Shown: positions 27,476-37,450, counted from the first letter of the stretch. The stretch is DNA of 64,000 nucleotides from Enterobacteriaceae bacterium RIT714 (GCA_009668015.1 WJYB01000006.1:62001-126000); one strand, 5' to 3'. Program-made: numbers and translations. The notes: generated by a model from the letters alone, not told the origin.

Positions 27476-29773
27476 TTACAGCAGCTCGAACTCGCCTTTG
27501 TTGACGCGGGCAGAATCAACGCCGATAAAGACGTTAAACTTGCCGGCTTCAGCATCATATTTCATCTGCTGATTCCAGAACTTCAGCGCATCGACGTCGA
27601 TTGGGAAACTCACCGTTTTGGTCTCGCCCGGCTTCAGGTCAATCTTTTCGAAACCGCGCAGCTGTTTCACCGGACGGCTCATGGAAGCAGTGACATCCTG
27701 AACGTACATCTGGATAACCGTGGCTCCGTCGCGTTTACCGGTGTTGGTCACTTCGACACTGGCGGTCACCTTGCCATCACGCTTCAGGGTTGGCGCGGAC
27801 ATTTTCACCTCCGACACCTTAAAGGTGGTGTAACTCAGACCGTAACCGAACGGATACAACGGGCCGTTGGCTTCGTCAAAGTAGCGCGAAGTGTATTTGT
27901 TCGGCTTATCAGCGTTATACGGACGACCGGTATTCAGGTGGCTGTAATAGACCGGGATCTGCCCGACAGAGCGCGGGAAGGACATCGGCAGTTTGCCCGA
28001 CGGGTTGTAATCGCCAAACAGCACGTCGGCGATAGCGTTGCCGCCCTCAGTACCGGCGAACCAGGTTTCCAGCAGCGCATCGGCCTGTTGGTCTTCTTTC
28101 ACCAGCGCCAGCGGACGACCGTTCATCAGCACCAGCACCAGCGGCTTGCCGGTTGCCTTCAGCGCAGCAATCAGATCGCGCTGGCTCTGCGGAAGGGTAA
28201 TATCGGTACGGCTGGAGGCCTCATGCGCCATACCCTGCGCCTCGCCAACCACGGCCACCACCACGTCGGACTGCTTGGCCGCGTTAACGGCTTCGTCGAT
28301 CATCTCCTGCGCTGAACGCGGATCGACCTTCACCGCCTCTTCGTACTGATTCAGGAAGGTGACGATATCTTTGTCGTTCGTGACGTTCGCGCCTTTGGCG
28401 TACACCACTTTACCCTGCTCACCCAGCGCGTTTTTAATGCCGGTCAGGACGGTAACAGACTGGTCAGCCACGCCCGCCGCCGACCAGCTTCCCATCACAT
28501 CGCGCTTGCTGTCGGCCAGTGGGCCAACCACGGCAACGGTGCTGGATTTTTTCAGCGGCAGCGTTTCAAGGCGGTTTTTCAGCAGCACCAGGCTTTCGCG
28601 CGCCACTTCGCGGGCTTCTTTACGATGCAGACGGCTTTCGGCATTGGTATCCGCAGGATCGGAATCCTTCGGCCCCAGATGGCTGTACGGATCGTTAAAC
28701 AGCCCCATGTCGTACTTCACATTCAGCACATGACGGGTCGCATCGTCCAGCTCAGCCATCGTAACCTTACCGCTTTTCACCAGGCCTGGCAGATACTTAC
28801 TGTAATACTCGTCGCTCATGCTCATGTTGATACCGGCTTTGAGCGCCACCCGCACCGCGTCTTCCGGATCGGAGGCGGTGCCGTGTTTAATCAGCTCTTT
28901 AATCGCGCCGTGATCGGAAACCGTAATGCCCTTAAAGCCCCACTGGTCGCGCAGAACGTCTTTCAGCAGCCATGAATCGGACGTGGCTGGCGTGCCATTG
29001 AGCGAATTCAGCGCCACCATCACCGCGCCGCTGCCCGCATCCAGCCCGGCTTTGTACGGCGGCATATAGTCGTTGAACAGGCGCTGCGGGCTCATATCAA
29101 CGGTGTTGTACTCTTTGCCCCCTTCCACCGCACCGTAGGCGGCGAAGTGTTTAACGCTGGTCATGACCGAATAACGATCCGCCGGGCTTTTGCCCTGCAT
29201 CGCTTCCACCATCGTTTTGCCCAGCGTGGCGGTTAAATAGGTGTCTTCCCCAAAGCCTTCTGAGGCGCGGCCCCAGCGCGGATCGCGGGAGACGTCAACC
29301 ATCGGCGCCCAGGTCATGTTCAGGCCATCATCGGCGGCTTCATACGCGGATACCCGTCCAACGGTGCGCACCGCATCCAGATTGAAAGCTGACGCTAATC
29401 CCAGGCTGATCGGGAAAACGGTACGTTGCCCGTGAACCACGTCATAGGCGAAGAAGAGAGGGATTTTCAGGCGGCTGAGCTGCATCACCTGATCCTGCAT
29501 TTTGCGGATATCTTCGCGGGTGACGGTGTTAAAAATCGCCCCGACCTGGCTCTCTTTGATCATCTCGCGGATCGCCTCTTTCGGGTTATCCGGTCCGACA
29601 CTGATCAGGCGTAGCTGGCCGATTTTCTCATCGACCGTCATTTTGGTGAGCAAGTCCGTGACAAAAGCGTCACGGGCTTCAGGCGTTAACGGGTGATTGC
29701 CAAACAGATCTTCAGCCAGCGCGGGTTGCAGCGCCAGACCTACTGCGACAGCTACAGAACAAAGCCATTTCAT
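27476..29773 (-). CDS. bglX: Periplasmic beta-glucosidase BglX (GH3)
   Basis: A 765-residue glycoside hydrolase family 3 enzyme that releases glucose from beta-glucosides in the periplasm. A signal peptide (KWLCSVAVAVGLALQPALA) is followed by the GH3 N-terminal barrel with the nucleophile Asp in GITVSDHGAIKEL (near residue 287), the C-terminal sandwich domain, and a fibronectin-III-like end. The length equals E. coli BglX from MKWLC. Upstream in-frame codons add a run of unlikely starts. It is divergent from dld. Confidence 0.95.
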   Translation of the reverse strand: MKWLCSVAVAVGLALQPALAEDLFGNHPLTPEARDAFVTDLLTKMTVDEKIGQLRLISVGPDNPKEAIREMIKESQVGAIFNTVTREDIRKMQDQVMQLSRLKIPLFFAYDVVHGQRTVFPISLGLASAFNLDAVRTVGRVSAYEAADDGLNMTWAPMVDVSRDPRWGRASEGFGEDTYLTATLGKTMVEAMQGKSPADRYSVMTSVKHFAAYGAVEGGKEYNTVDMSPQRLFNDYMPPYKAGLDAGSGAVMVALNSLNGTPATSDSWLLKDVLRDQWGFKGITVSDHGAIKELIKHGTASDPEDAVRVALKAGINMSMSDEYYSKYLPGLVKSGKVTMAELDDATRHVLNVKYDMGLFNDPYSHLGPKDSDPADTNAESRLHRKEAREVARESLVLLKNRLETLPLKKSSTVAVVGPLADSKRDVMGSWSAAGVADQSVTVLTGIKNALGEQGKVVYAKGANVTNDKDIVTFLNQYEEAVKVDPRSAQEMIDEAVNAAKQSDVVVAVVGEAQGMAHEASSRTDITLPQSQRDLIAALKATGKPLVLVLMNGRPLALVKEDQQADALLETWFAGTEGGNAIADVLFGDYNPSGKLPMSFPRSVGQIPVYYSHLNTGRPYNADKPNKYTSRYFDEANGPLYPFGYGLSYTTFKVSEVKMSAPTLKRDGKVTASVEVTNTGKRDGATVIQMYVQDVTASMSRPVKQLRGFEKIDLKPGETKTVSFPIDVDALKFWNQQMKYDAEAGKFNVFIGVDSARVNKGEFELL

Positions 29774-29962
29774 GTTGTTGTACTCTCTCATCATCAACCG
29801 CCGGAAAAACTCGGCCAGACCGTGCGAAAAGCGCAGTGTGCCACAAACCCTCCGAACCTTGCAGGGTTATTCTCTGATTTTTCTAATGAATACTTGCTCG
29901 CTTAACAGTTAATCGCGCTATGCTTTACAGCGAGAAATTTGCCCCACCACAAGGAGTGGAAA

Positions 29963-31729
29963 ATGACTTCTGTTCGCACGCAAAATAACAACACATTCAT
30001 TAACGAACTGTCGCGCCTGGTCGGTCACGCTCACCTGTTAACCGATCCGGAAAAAACCGCCCGCTATCGCAAAGGTTTTCGTTCTGGCCAGGGCAAAGCG
30101 CTTGCCGTGGTCTTCCCCGGCACGCTGCTGGAGCTGTGGCGTGTCCTCAGTTGCTGCGTTGACGCCGACAAAATCATTCTGATGCAGGCGGCCAATACCG
30201 GCCTGACAGAAGGCTCGACGCCGAACGGCGACGATTACGACCGTGACATTGTCATTATCAGCACCCTGCGTCTGGATAAACTGCATCTGCTGGACAAAGG
30301 TGAACAGGTACTGGCCTATCCGGGCACGACCCTCTATTCGCTGGAAAAAGCGCTCAAGCCGCTGGGTCGCGAGCCGCACTCGGTGATTGGCTCCTCCTGT
30401 ATTGGCGCCTCCGTCATTGGCGGGATCTGCAATAACTCCGGCGGCTCGCTGGTGCAGCGCGGCCCGGCCTATACCGAAATGTCGCTGTATGCGCGTATTG
30501 ATGAACACGGCAAACTACAGCTGGTTAACCATCTGGGGATCACTCTTGGCGTCACGCCGGAGCAGATCCTCAGCAAACTCGACGATGAGCGGGTGACCGA
30601 CGCCGACGTCCAGCACGATGGCCGTCACGCCCACGACCATGATTATGTCGAACGCGTGCGCGATATCGAGGCCGATACGCCCGCTCGCTATAACGCCGAT
30701 CCGGACCGGCTGTTCGAATCGTCCGGCTGCGCGGGTAAACTCGCGGTGTTTGCCGTGCGTCTGGACACCTTCCCTGCCGAGAAAAGACAGCAGGTGTTTT
30801 ATATCGGCACGAATCAGCCCGACGTGTTAACGGAAATTCGCCGTCACATTCTGGGCGAATTCACGAATCTGCCGGTGGCGGGCGAATACATGCATCGTGA
30901 TATTTACGATATCGCGGAGCGCTACGGCAAAGACACCTTCCTGATGATCGACAAACTCGGCACCGACAAAATGCCGTTCTTCTTTACGATGAAAGGCCGT
31001 GCCGACGCGATGCTGGGTAAAGTGTCGCTGTTCAAACCGCATTTCACCGATCGCTTTATGCAAAAGCTGGGCAACGCTTTCCCGGCACATCTGCCGCCGC
31101 GAATGAAGAGCTGGCGCGATAAATACGAACATCATCTGCTGTTGAAAATGGCGGGCGACGGGATTGCCGAGGCGCAAAGCTGGCTGAGTGACTACTTCAA
31201 AACGGCGGAGGGCGATTTCTTTGCCTGTACGCCGGAAGAAGGCAGTAAAGCCTTCCTGCATCGCTTTGCGGCGGCCGGGGCGGCGATTCGCTATCAGGCG
31301 GTTCATGCGGAAGAGGTAGAAGATATTCTGGCGCTGGATATTGCGCTGCGTCGTAACGACACGGAGTGGTTTGAACATCTGCCGCCGGAAATCGACAGCA
31401 AGCTGGTGCATAAACTCTACTACGGCCACTTTATGTGCCATGTTTTCCATCAGGATTACATTGTCAAAAAAGGGGTTGACGCGCACGCGCTGAAAGATCA
31501 GATGCTGGCGCTGCTGCGTGAACGCGGGGCTCAATATCCGGCTGAACACAACGTGGGACATCTGTATGAAGCACCAGAAACGCTTAAACGTTTTTATCGC
31601 GACAATGACCCAACAAACAGCATGAATCCCGGAATTGGTAAAACAACAAAGCACAAATACTGGCAAGAAGCGTCAAAAACAGAGCCTGTGGATCTGCAAG
31701 CCGCTGATCACATAGTAAAGCCACACTGA
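29963..31729 (+). CDS. dld: Respiratory D-lactate dehydrogenase (quinone)
   Basis: A 588-residue FAD enzyme on the inner face of the inner membrane, oxidising D-lactate to pyruvate and passing electrons to quinone. It has the FAD_binding_4 region (VVFPGTLLELWRVL, MQAANTGLTEGSTP, GASVIGGICNNSGG) and the D-lactate-dehydrogenase membrane-binding domain rich in basic residues (about 280-440). AAGGAG precedes the ATG at 29963. The C-terminus is slightly longer than in E. coli (571 residues). A terminator follows. Confidence 0.95.
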   Translation: MTSVRTQNNNTFINELSRLVGHAHLLTDPEKTARYRKGFRSGQGKALAVVFPGTLLELWRVLSCCVDADKIILMQAANTGLTEGSTPNGDDYDRDIVIISTLRLDKLHLLDKGEQVLAYPGTTLYSLEKALKPLGREPHSVIGSSCIGASVIGGICNNSGGSLVQRGPAYTEMSLYARIDEHGKLQLVNHLGITLGVTPEQILSKLDDERVTDADVQHDGRHAHDHDYVERVRDIEADTPARYNADPDRLFESSGCAGKLAVFAVRLDTFPAEKRQQVFYIGTNQPDVLTEIRRHILGEFTNLPVAGEYMHRDIYDIAERYGKDTFLMIDKLGTDKMPFFFTMKGRADAMLGKVSLFKPHFTDRFMQKLGNAFPAHLPPRMKSWRDKYEHHLLLKMAGDGIAEAQSWLSDYFKTAEGDFFACTPEEGSKAFLHRFAAAGAAIRYQAVHAEEVEDILALDIALRRNDTEWFEHLPPEIDSKLVHKLYYGHFMCHVFHQDYIVKKGVDAHALKDQMLALLRERGAQYPAEHNVGHLYEAPETLKRFYRDNDPTNSMNPGIGKTTKHKYWQEASKTEPVDLQAADHIVKPH

Positions 31730-31775
31730 AATTATTGTTAAGCTTGTAACAATCGTACTAGAGTAACCTCACATC

Positions 31776-31804
31776 GCCGGAGAAACGTTTCTCCGGCATT
31801 TTAT
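31776..31804 (+). terminator. Terminator after dld
   Basis: A GCCGGAGAAA / TTTCTCCGGC stem with a 2-base centre is followed by ATTTTATT. Confidence 0.8.
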
Positions 31805-31823
31805 TCTGAGGATACCGCCCACC

Positions 31824-32378
31824 ATGTCGGCCGTTGATATTTTGTCTGCCTCCGAAGTTGAGGTGCGCGACGCCCAACCTGACGACGTCCACGCCATCGC
31901 TGCCATCTATGCCTGGCATGTGCTTAACGGACGCGCGTCGTTCGAAGAAGTTCCTCCCGCCATTGATGAAATGCGCCAGCGCATGAGCCATATCGCCGCT
32001 GACGGTTTACCGTGGCTGGTGGCGCTCTATCGCGGCGTGGTCGTGGGTTACTGCTACGCCTCACTCTATCGCGCCCGCCCCGCCTATCGCTATACGCTTG
32101 AAGAGTCGATCTACGTTGATGCCAGCGCCACCGGACGCGGCTTTGGCACTGCGCTGATGGACGCGCTGATCGAACGCTGTGAAAAAGGCCCCTGGCGGCA
32201 GATGATTGCCGTGGTCGGCGACGGGCATAACAATGCCGGGTCAATTCGACTGCATAAAAAGCATGGTTTTGAGATAGCCGGGCAACTCAGAAGCGTGGGA
32301 TATAAGAAAGGCAACTGGCGGGATACGCTGATTATGCAGCGTCCACTCAACGAAGGTGACTGGACGCTGCCGGAATAA
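31824..32378 (+). CDS. GNAT acetyltransferase, phosphinothricin/MddA-like
   Basis: A 184-residue GNAT enzyme of the Pat/MddA (YncA) group, whose members acetylate methionine derivatives such as methionine sulfoximine or phosphinothricin. The marks are IYAWHVLNGRASFEEVPP near the start, SIYVDASATGRGFGTALMDAL (acetyl-CoA loop), VVGDGHNNAGSIRLHKKHGF and GYKKGNWRDTLIMQ. No close named orthologue in E. coli sits at this place. It is flanked downstream by a duplicated terminator/REP-like unit. Confidence 0.8.
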   Translation: MSAVDILSASEVEVRDAQPDDVHAIAAIYAWHVLNGRASFEEVPPAIDEMRQRMSHIAADGLPWLVALYRGVVVGYCYASLYRARPAYRYTLEESIYVDASATGRGFGTALMDALIERCEKGPWRQMIAVVGDGHNNAGSIRLHKKHGFEIAGQLRSVGYKKGNWRDTLIMQRPLNEGDWTLPE

Positions 32379-32562
32379 AAGCAAAACGGTAACCTGGGTT
32401 ACCGTTTTTAGTGTTTTCTCCCTCTCCCTATGAGAGGGTCATGCTGAGGGCATCAGCGCGCACAAGGCAAAAGCAAAAAGGCAACTTAGGTTGCCTTTTT
32501 TAGTGTTTTCTCCCTCTCCCTGTGGGAGAGGGTCGGGGTGAGGGCATCAGACCGCACAAACG
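32377..32562. repeat. Two tandem copies of a ~90-bp terminator + REP-like unit
   Basis: Copy 1 (about 32377-32466) and copy 2 (about 32469-32562) share the order AAAAGCAAAA, a terminator hairpin, TTTAGTGTTTTCTCCCTCTCCCT, a G-rich arm (GAGAGGGTC), TGAGGGCATCAG and CGCACAA. The hairpin stems differ by compensating changes: AACGGTAACC/GGTTACCGTT in copy 1 and AAAAGGCAAC/GTTGCCTTTT in copy 2. The C-rich/G-rich pair with GTGAGGGCATC is a common enterobacterial REP-like sequence. Confidence 0.75.
32383..32409 (+). terminator. Terminator after the GNAT gene (copy 1 hairpin)
   Basis: AACGGTAACC and GGTTACCGTT form a 10-bp stem followed by five T, immediately after the acetyltransferase stop. Confidence 0.8.
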
Positions 32563-32564
32563 GC

Positions 32565-33485
32565 TCAGTCGTTCTGCGCCGTCGCCATCTGTTCCGCTTT
32601 CTGCTTTTTATAGGTCAATGCTGCGGCCGGAACGGGCTGCACTTTCCCGGTTTCAATCCAGGTTCGCAGACGGCTGGCATCGGCAAAGTGGGTATATTTA
32701 CCGAAGGCATCCATCACCACCAGCGCGACCGGTTTACCGTTAAATACGGTACGCATCACCAGACAGTGACCCGCCGCATTGGTGAAACCCGTTTTGGTCA
32801 GCTGGATATTCCAGTTATCGCGATACACCAGATGGTTGGTATTGCGGAACGGCAGCGTGTAGGCCGGGTTCGCAAAGGTGGCCATCTCTTCACGCGTGGT
32901 GCTAAGCTGGCCAATCAACGGATACTGTTTGCTGGCAAGCAGCAATTTAGTCAGATCGCGCGCCGTCGAGACGTTGTGAATCGACAGCCCCGTCGGTTCG
33001 ACAAAACGCGTATTGCTCATGCCCAGTGATTTGGCTTTGGCATTCATCGCTCGAATAAATGCGCCATATCCGCCCGGATAATGGTGCGCCAGACTTGCTG
33101 CCGCGCGGTTTTCCGACGACATCAGCGCCAGAAGCAGCATATTTTTACGGCTGATTTCACTGTTCAGACGCACACGGGAATAGATCCCCTTCATTTCTGG
33201 CGTCTGGCTGATATCAACTTTCAGTTTCTCATCCAGCGGCAGCCGTGCATCCAGCACCACCATCGCGGTCATTAATTTGGTAATTGAGGCAATCGGGCGC
33301 ACCAGATCCGGGTGACTGGAATAGATCACTTTGTTGGTGTTCAGATCGACAATCATCGCACTTCCGGAGGCAATTTCCGGTTGCGCGGCAGCAGTTACTG
33401 CAGATGATTTGGCAAACGCTGGCGCAGCAACAGGCACGGCCAGGATCAGCGCAAGGCTAAGTAAAGAAACTCGGAATTTCAGCAT
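32565..33485 (-). CDS. pbpG: D-alanyl-D-alanine endopeptidase (PBP7)
   Basis: A 306-residue periplasmic penicillin-binding protein that cuts peptidoglycan cross-links. The signal peptide ([18 protein letters not shown]) precedes the active-site motifs SITK (Ser67-Lys70), SEN in LMSSENRAA, and KTG in LTKTGFTN. Length is close to E. coli PbpG (310). Confidence 0.95.
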   Translation of the reverse strand: MLKFRVSLLSLALILAVPVAAPAFAKSSAVTAAAQPEIASGSAMIVDLNTNKVIYSSHPDLVRPIASITKLMTAMVVLDARLPLDEKLKVDISQTPEMKGIYSRVRLNSEISRKNMLLLALMSSENRAAASLAHHYPGGYGAFIRAMNAKAKSLGMSNTRFVEPTGLSIHNVSTARDLTKLLLASKQYPLIGQLSTTREEMATFANPAYTLPFRNTNHLVYRDNWNIQLTKTGFTNAAGHCLVMRTVFNGKPVALVVMDAFGKYTHFADASRLRTWIETGKVQPVPAAALTYKKQKAEQMATAQND

Positions 33486-33618
33486 GGTGAGACTTCTGAT
33501 AATTATTCATGCACGTTATGACGTACGCCTCCTGTGAAAAAGAGCAAACACAGGCTGGCAAAGGCATCATAGCTGGCCCGGGAATATGTCGCCAGTGAAG
33601 AATCATGAACAAATAATG

Positions 33619-33644
33619 CATTGCTGGCATAAATACCAGCAATG
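33619..33644 (-). terminator. Hairpin after yohC
   Basis: CATTGCTGG and CCAGCAATG form a perfect 9-bp stem with an 8-base loop, nine bases beyond the yohC stop. It may stop yohC transcription before pbpG. Confidence 0.5.
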
Positions 33645-33652
33645 TATTCAGG

Positions 33653-34240
33653 TCAGAAGAGACGATAGCCGTAACCCCAGAGGATCACCGTCAGCGCCAG
33701 GAGAGCTTCAAGCACCAGCACGCCAATGGCGAGGGTGGAGCTGGAGAAGCTTAATCCCTCTTCTTTGTTAATATTGAGAAAAGTGGGGATACCGACATAC
33801 AGCAGATAACCGGTGTAAAACAGCGCGAGGGTTCCCACGAGCGCGCACAGCCATACCAGCGGATAGAGCGCGACGATGCCGCTCATAAAAATGGGTGTGG
33901 CAACGTATCCGGCGAACACCATGCATAACGCCAGCGATGGCCGTTGAGGATAGTTGCGCGCCATCCAGTGAATGACCCGTCCCATCACCGCGACGCCTGC
34001 CAGCATCAAACCATAAAAGACAACCGCAAGAGCCAGCCCGGTCATCCAGGAGAGCTTCACGATGTTGCCATCGCCAAAATTCCAGCCGATTTGTGTGGTG
34101 CCAATAAACGCGCATATCACCGGTACTGCGGCCATGAGCAGGACATGGTGCGTATAGTGATGCGCGACCGTTTCGTTCTCGTTTCTGATGACATGCATTT
34201 CACGATCGGGATGGGAAAACAGCCCCCAGACATGGTTCAT
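33653..34240 (-). CDS. yohC: Inner-membrane protein YohC (Yip1 family)
   Basis: A 195-residue protein with five or six hydrophobic spans, matching E. coli YohC in length and in segments such as HPDREMHVIRNENETV and KLSWMTGLALAVVF. It belongs to the Yip1-domain family. No biochemical role is established. Confidence 0.9.
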   Translation of the reverse strand: MNHVWGLFSHPDREMHVIRNENETVAHHYTHHVLLMAAVPVICAFIGTTQIGWNFGDGNIVKLSWMTGLALAVVFYGLMLAGVAVMGRVIHWMARNYPQRPSLALCMVFAGYVATPIFMSGIVALYPLVWLCALVGTLALFYTGYLLYVGIPTFLNINKEEGLSFSSSTLAIGVLVLEALLALTVILWGYGYRLF

Positions 34241-34416
34241 ACCGCCCCCTCATTGTCAGCCCGCACTGCGATACTTTCAGTATAATGCAGCCTTTAGATT
34301 ATTTTATGTACAGCACTAAAAATGCCGCAAAGGGGGAATTCGCGATGGTTGCCGCACCATTGATTGACAGGGTGTATGCTTAAAGCACGTTAACGCAGGG
34401 AGACTACGCTTACTTT

Positions 34417-34983
34417 ATGGATATCAATAGTCTGATTGAGCAGTATGGGTACGTCGCACTGGTGATTGGCAGCGTGGCGGAAGGTGAAACGATTACACTT
34501 CTTGGCGGTGTCGCGGCCCATCAGGGTTTGCTCCGCTTCCCGCTGGTGGTTGCTGCCGTGGCGCTGGGCGGGATGATTGGCGATCAGCTCCTCTATTTGC
34601 TGGGTTTACGCTTTGGTCCCGCGCTTCTTAAACGTTTTGCAAAACATCAGAAAAAAATTCATCGCGCCCAACGGCTGATCCAGCGCCACCCCTATTTATT
34701 TGTTATCGGCACCCGATTTATGTACGGCTTCCGCATTATTGGCCCAATACTGATTGGCGCCAGTCGCCTGCCGCCTAAGATTTTCCTGCCGCTCAATATT
34801 ATTGGTGCCATCGCCTGGGCGCTCATTTTTACCTCTCTGGGCTATGTCGGAGGCGAAGTGATCGCCCCCTGGTTGCATAACCTTGATCAGCATTTGAAGC
34901 ACTGGATCTGGGTGGTTTTGGTCGTCGTGCTGGTGGTGGCGGTACGGCTGTGGTTCAAATATCGCGATAAGCGGCGCGATTAG
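34417..34983 (+). CDS. yohD: DedA-family membrane protein YohD
   Basis: A 188-residue SNARE-associated/DedA protein, a family linked to membrane potential and undecaprenyl-phosphate or phospholipid recycling. The family pattern GGVAAHQGLLRFP, GDQLLYLLGLRFG and the reentrant-loop arginine region GTRFMYGFRIIGPILIGAS are present, with C-terminal spans and a basic tail. Its stop codon overlaps the convergent yohF stop by four bases. Confidence 0.92.
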   Translation: MDINSLIEQYGYVALVIGSVAEGETITLLGGVAAHQGLLRFPLVVAAVALGGMIGDQLLYLLGLRFGPALLKRFAKHQKKIHRAQRLIQRHPYLFVIGTRFMYGFRIIGPILIGASRLPPKIFLPLNIIGAIAWALIFTSLGYVGGEVIAPWLHNLDQHLKHWIWVVLVVVLVVAVRLWFKYRDKRRD

Positions 34984-35762
34984 CGCCCATTATCCTGCGG
35001 CTTAAACTGCGGATTGGCGAGCATAAAACCGCCATCAATAATAAACGATTGCCCGGTGGTGTAACTGGCATCAGTGTCGCACAGCCAGGCCACCAGGCTG
35101 GCTATCTCACTGGTATGGCCCGGACGAGCGAGAGGGATTTCCGGCATTGAACCGGCTTTGACTTCACTGTCGTCCATATCATTCATCGGCGTAGCGATAG
35201 CGCCAGGCGCCACGGCGTTAACCAGAATATTGTGATGCACCAGCTCCAGAGCCATGGATTTGGTTAACCCGCCCAGGGCATGTTTAGCTGCCGTATAGGC
35301 GCTGGCCTCCGGGAGTGGCGTATGCTCATGCACCGAGGTAATGTTCACAATTCGTCCCCCCTCTCCCTGCTGTATCATCTGCCGGGCGGCGATTTGCGAA
35401 CAGAGAAATGCGCCATCCACATCCACGGTAAATATCGATCGCCAGTCTTCAAAGGACATATCCAGAAACGGGGCTTTGGCCATCGCGCCGGCATTGTTGA
35501 CCAGTGCGTCCAGGCGACCCAGGCGGGCGATAAGCGTTTCAATGGCGTTTGCCCCTTCCGGCAGATGGCTTAAATCCAGCTGGATGGCCTCGGCGCGTCG
35601 GCCAAGCGCTTCAATTTCTTGACAGGTCTTCAGCGCCCCGTCCTCATCAGAATGCCAGGTCACGCCTATATCAAATCCGCGCCCGGCAAGAAGCAGAGCT
35701 GTCGTCTTACCGATCCCGGAATCTGATGCCGTCACAATTGCAACACGTTGAGTTGATGCCAT
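34980..35762 (-). CDS. yohF: Short-chain dehydrogenase/reductase YohF
   Basis: A 260-residue classical SDR. The cofactor motif is ASDSGIGK near the N-terminus, then NNAG, and the catalytic Ser-Tyr-Lys in NITSVHEHTPL and SAYTAAKHA. Physiological substrate unknown (E. coli YohF has been reported as an acetoin reductase-like enzyme; I cannot verify that here). The start MASTQRVAIVTAS was chosen by comparison with the family; the 15 codons before it are unsupported. Confidence 0.92.
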   Translation of the reverse strand: MASTQRVAIVTASDSGIGKTTALLLAGRGFDIGVTWHSDEDGALKTCQEIEALGRRAEAIQLDLSHLPEGANAIETLIARLGRLDALVNNAGAMAKAPFLDMSFEDWRSIFTVDVDGAFLCSQIAARQMIQQGEGGRIVNITSVHEHTPLPEASAYTAAKHALGGLTKSMALELVHHNILVNAVAPGAIATPMNDMDDSEVKAGSMPEIPLARPGHTSEIASLVAWLCDTDASYTTGQSFIIDGGFMLANPQFKPQDNGR

Positions 35763-35812
35763 ACCTGCCTCCGTCAAACGACAAAGAGGTAAGTATAGAT
35801 AAGGCACACTAA

Positions 35813-37231
35813 TTAGCTCTGGTGATAACCGCCGCCCAGCGCTGCCGTTAATTGCAGCGTGGCGTCAATATATTGCCCCTGCAACATCAGCCCGGTGATC
35901 TGCTCCTGCAGAGCAGGGATCCGGGCTTCACTGACTCGTGAGCCTGCAATGATTCCGGCCGAGAAGCGCGCCTGCGCCAGTGCGACAATGCGAGCGGCAT
36001 CAGCTTCGACATGCTGCTGATGCTTATTTTTACCGATCAGCGTTTCAACTTCGCTGGCCGTATGCGCGACCTGATTCACCGCTTCCACCACGGCTTTATT
36101 GTAGTTAGCGATGCTCAGATTACTTTTTGCCTGGGCGATATCCAGTCCGGCATTCAGCCGACCGCTGTCAAAGATTGGTAGCGTCAGTCCGGCTGTCACC
36201 CCCATTTGCTGTGCCGAGGAGCGGAACAGATCGCTTAGGTGCAGCGCGTCCTGTTGCAGGAACGCCATCAGATTGATGTCGGGGTAGAAGGCCGCTTTTG
36301 CAGCGTCCACTTCGCTCATTGACGCTTCAATATACCAGTGCGCCTCCTGCAGATCGGGACGACGAGCCAGCAGTTCGTAGCCCAACGTTGAAGGCAACGA
36401 CGACTCCACCACCGGCAATGCTTGGGGGCTAAGTTTCAGCGATGACGTGTTGGTCAGCGCTTCCAGACGCGCCTCGATGGCTTTCATTTTTCCGGCGACT
36501 TCAGCCTCGTGTTCTTGCGTTTTGCTGGAGTTCATATTATTGACCACCCCTTCCACCGAGGAGGTGACGCCGTGCTCGTAGAGTTCGCGATCGGCATTGA
36601 CCACCGCGTCCTGTTGCTGCTGAATCGCCGTCAGAACATTGCCTATCGCCGCCTCTGTCTGCCATTCCCAGTACAGACGCGCCACGCTGCTGGCGAGCAC
36701 CAGGCGGGTTTGTTCCATCTCCGCTTTTTGCGCGTTGACCTTACCAATTCGGGCTTCTGTCTCTGCCCGGTTTTTACCCCACAGATCCAAATTCCAGCCG
36801 GTGGTTAAACCAAAGGTTCCGTTGGTATACCACGGCCCGGTGGTTCCCGCTGCGGGATCGGTCGTTGCAAAAGGTCCCATCAACCCTTCTGCCGACATTT
36901 TTTGCCGCTCGGCATCCGCGGAAAAATCGACCCACGGCCCGTCGGCTGCAACGGCCATTTTCGCCTGCGCCTCCGCCAGGGCGATACGCTGACGAGCAAT
37001 CTGCATATCCGGGGCATCCGCCTGGGCTTTGGCGATCAGTTCATTCAGCTGCGTATCGTGGAATGCTTTCCACCACTCATTTTTGGGCCACTGCTGCTGC
37101 GACAGCTGGGTATTAATTCGCGTGGCGGGGATCTGCTGATTCAGTGACGCTGACGTATCATGACCGGGAGCACATGCAACAAGGAATAAAGACAAAGGTA
37201 AGGTTAACGATAAGAGAGTCGAACGTTTCAT
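35813..37231 (-). CDS. mdtQ: Outer-membrane efflux lipoprotein MdtQ (intact)
   Basis: A 472-residue TolC-like outer-membrane factor of the NodT/OprM type. The signal peptide ends in lipobox LVAC, and two outer-membrane efflux repeats with long coiled-coil helices are present (QIARQRIALAEAQAKMAVA; DLQEAHWYIEASMSEVDAAKAAFYP). No inner-membrane pump gene is adjacent. The E. coli K-12 version of this gene is disrupted, whereas this frame is complete. The start MKRSTLLS follows a good Shine-Dalgarno-like GTG AT context; the basic 24-residue extension upstream is not a signal peptide and is rejected. Confidence 0.9.
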   Translation of the reverse strand: MKRSTLLSLTLPLSLFLVACAPGHDTSASLNQQIPATRINTQLSQQQWPKNEWWKAFHDTQLNELIAKAQADAPDMQIARQRIALAEAQAKMAVAADGPWVDFSADAERQKMSAEGLMGPFATTDPAAGTTGPWYTNGTFGLTTGWNLDLWGKNRAETEARIGKVNAQKAEMEQTRLVLASSVARLYWEWQTEAAIGNVLTAIQQQQDAVVNADRELYEHGVTSSVEGVVNNMNSSKTQEHEAEVAGKMKAIEARLEALTNTSSLKLSPQALPVVESSLPSTLGYELLARRPDLQEAHWYIEASMSEVDAAKAAFYPDINLMAFLQQDALHLSDLFRSSAQQMGVTAGLTLPIFDSGRLNAGLDIAQAKSNLSIANYNKAVVEAVNQVAHTASEVETLIGKNKHQQHVEADAARIVALAQARFSAGIIAGSRVSEARIPALQEQITGLMLQGQYIDATLQLTAALGGGYHQS

Positions 37232-37450
37232 CACGCCATTCACACAAAAAGAAAGGCGCAAATTACCTCTTCTGTCTTTCTTTTTTTTAGTAACCCGTGG
37301 CAATACTTAATTTGATATATACGTACACAATCAGAAAAATATTTATCTTGTGAATTAATAAGTTAAATTCATTTGTGTAACTTATTATTTAGCTTCACCG
37401 TCAGGCTGCTACACTTTATTCACTTAAGCTCATTGGCTAAGGAGAAGGGA

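Noticed and set aside
27278-28315. 345-codon plus-strand frame opposite bglX
   Set aside because: It covers the intergenic gap and the antisense of bglX, with no motif and no plausible start signal.
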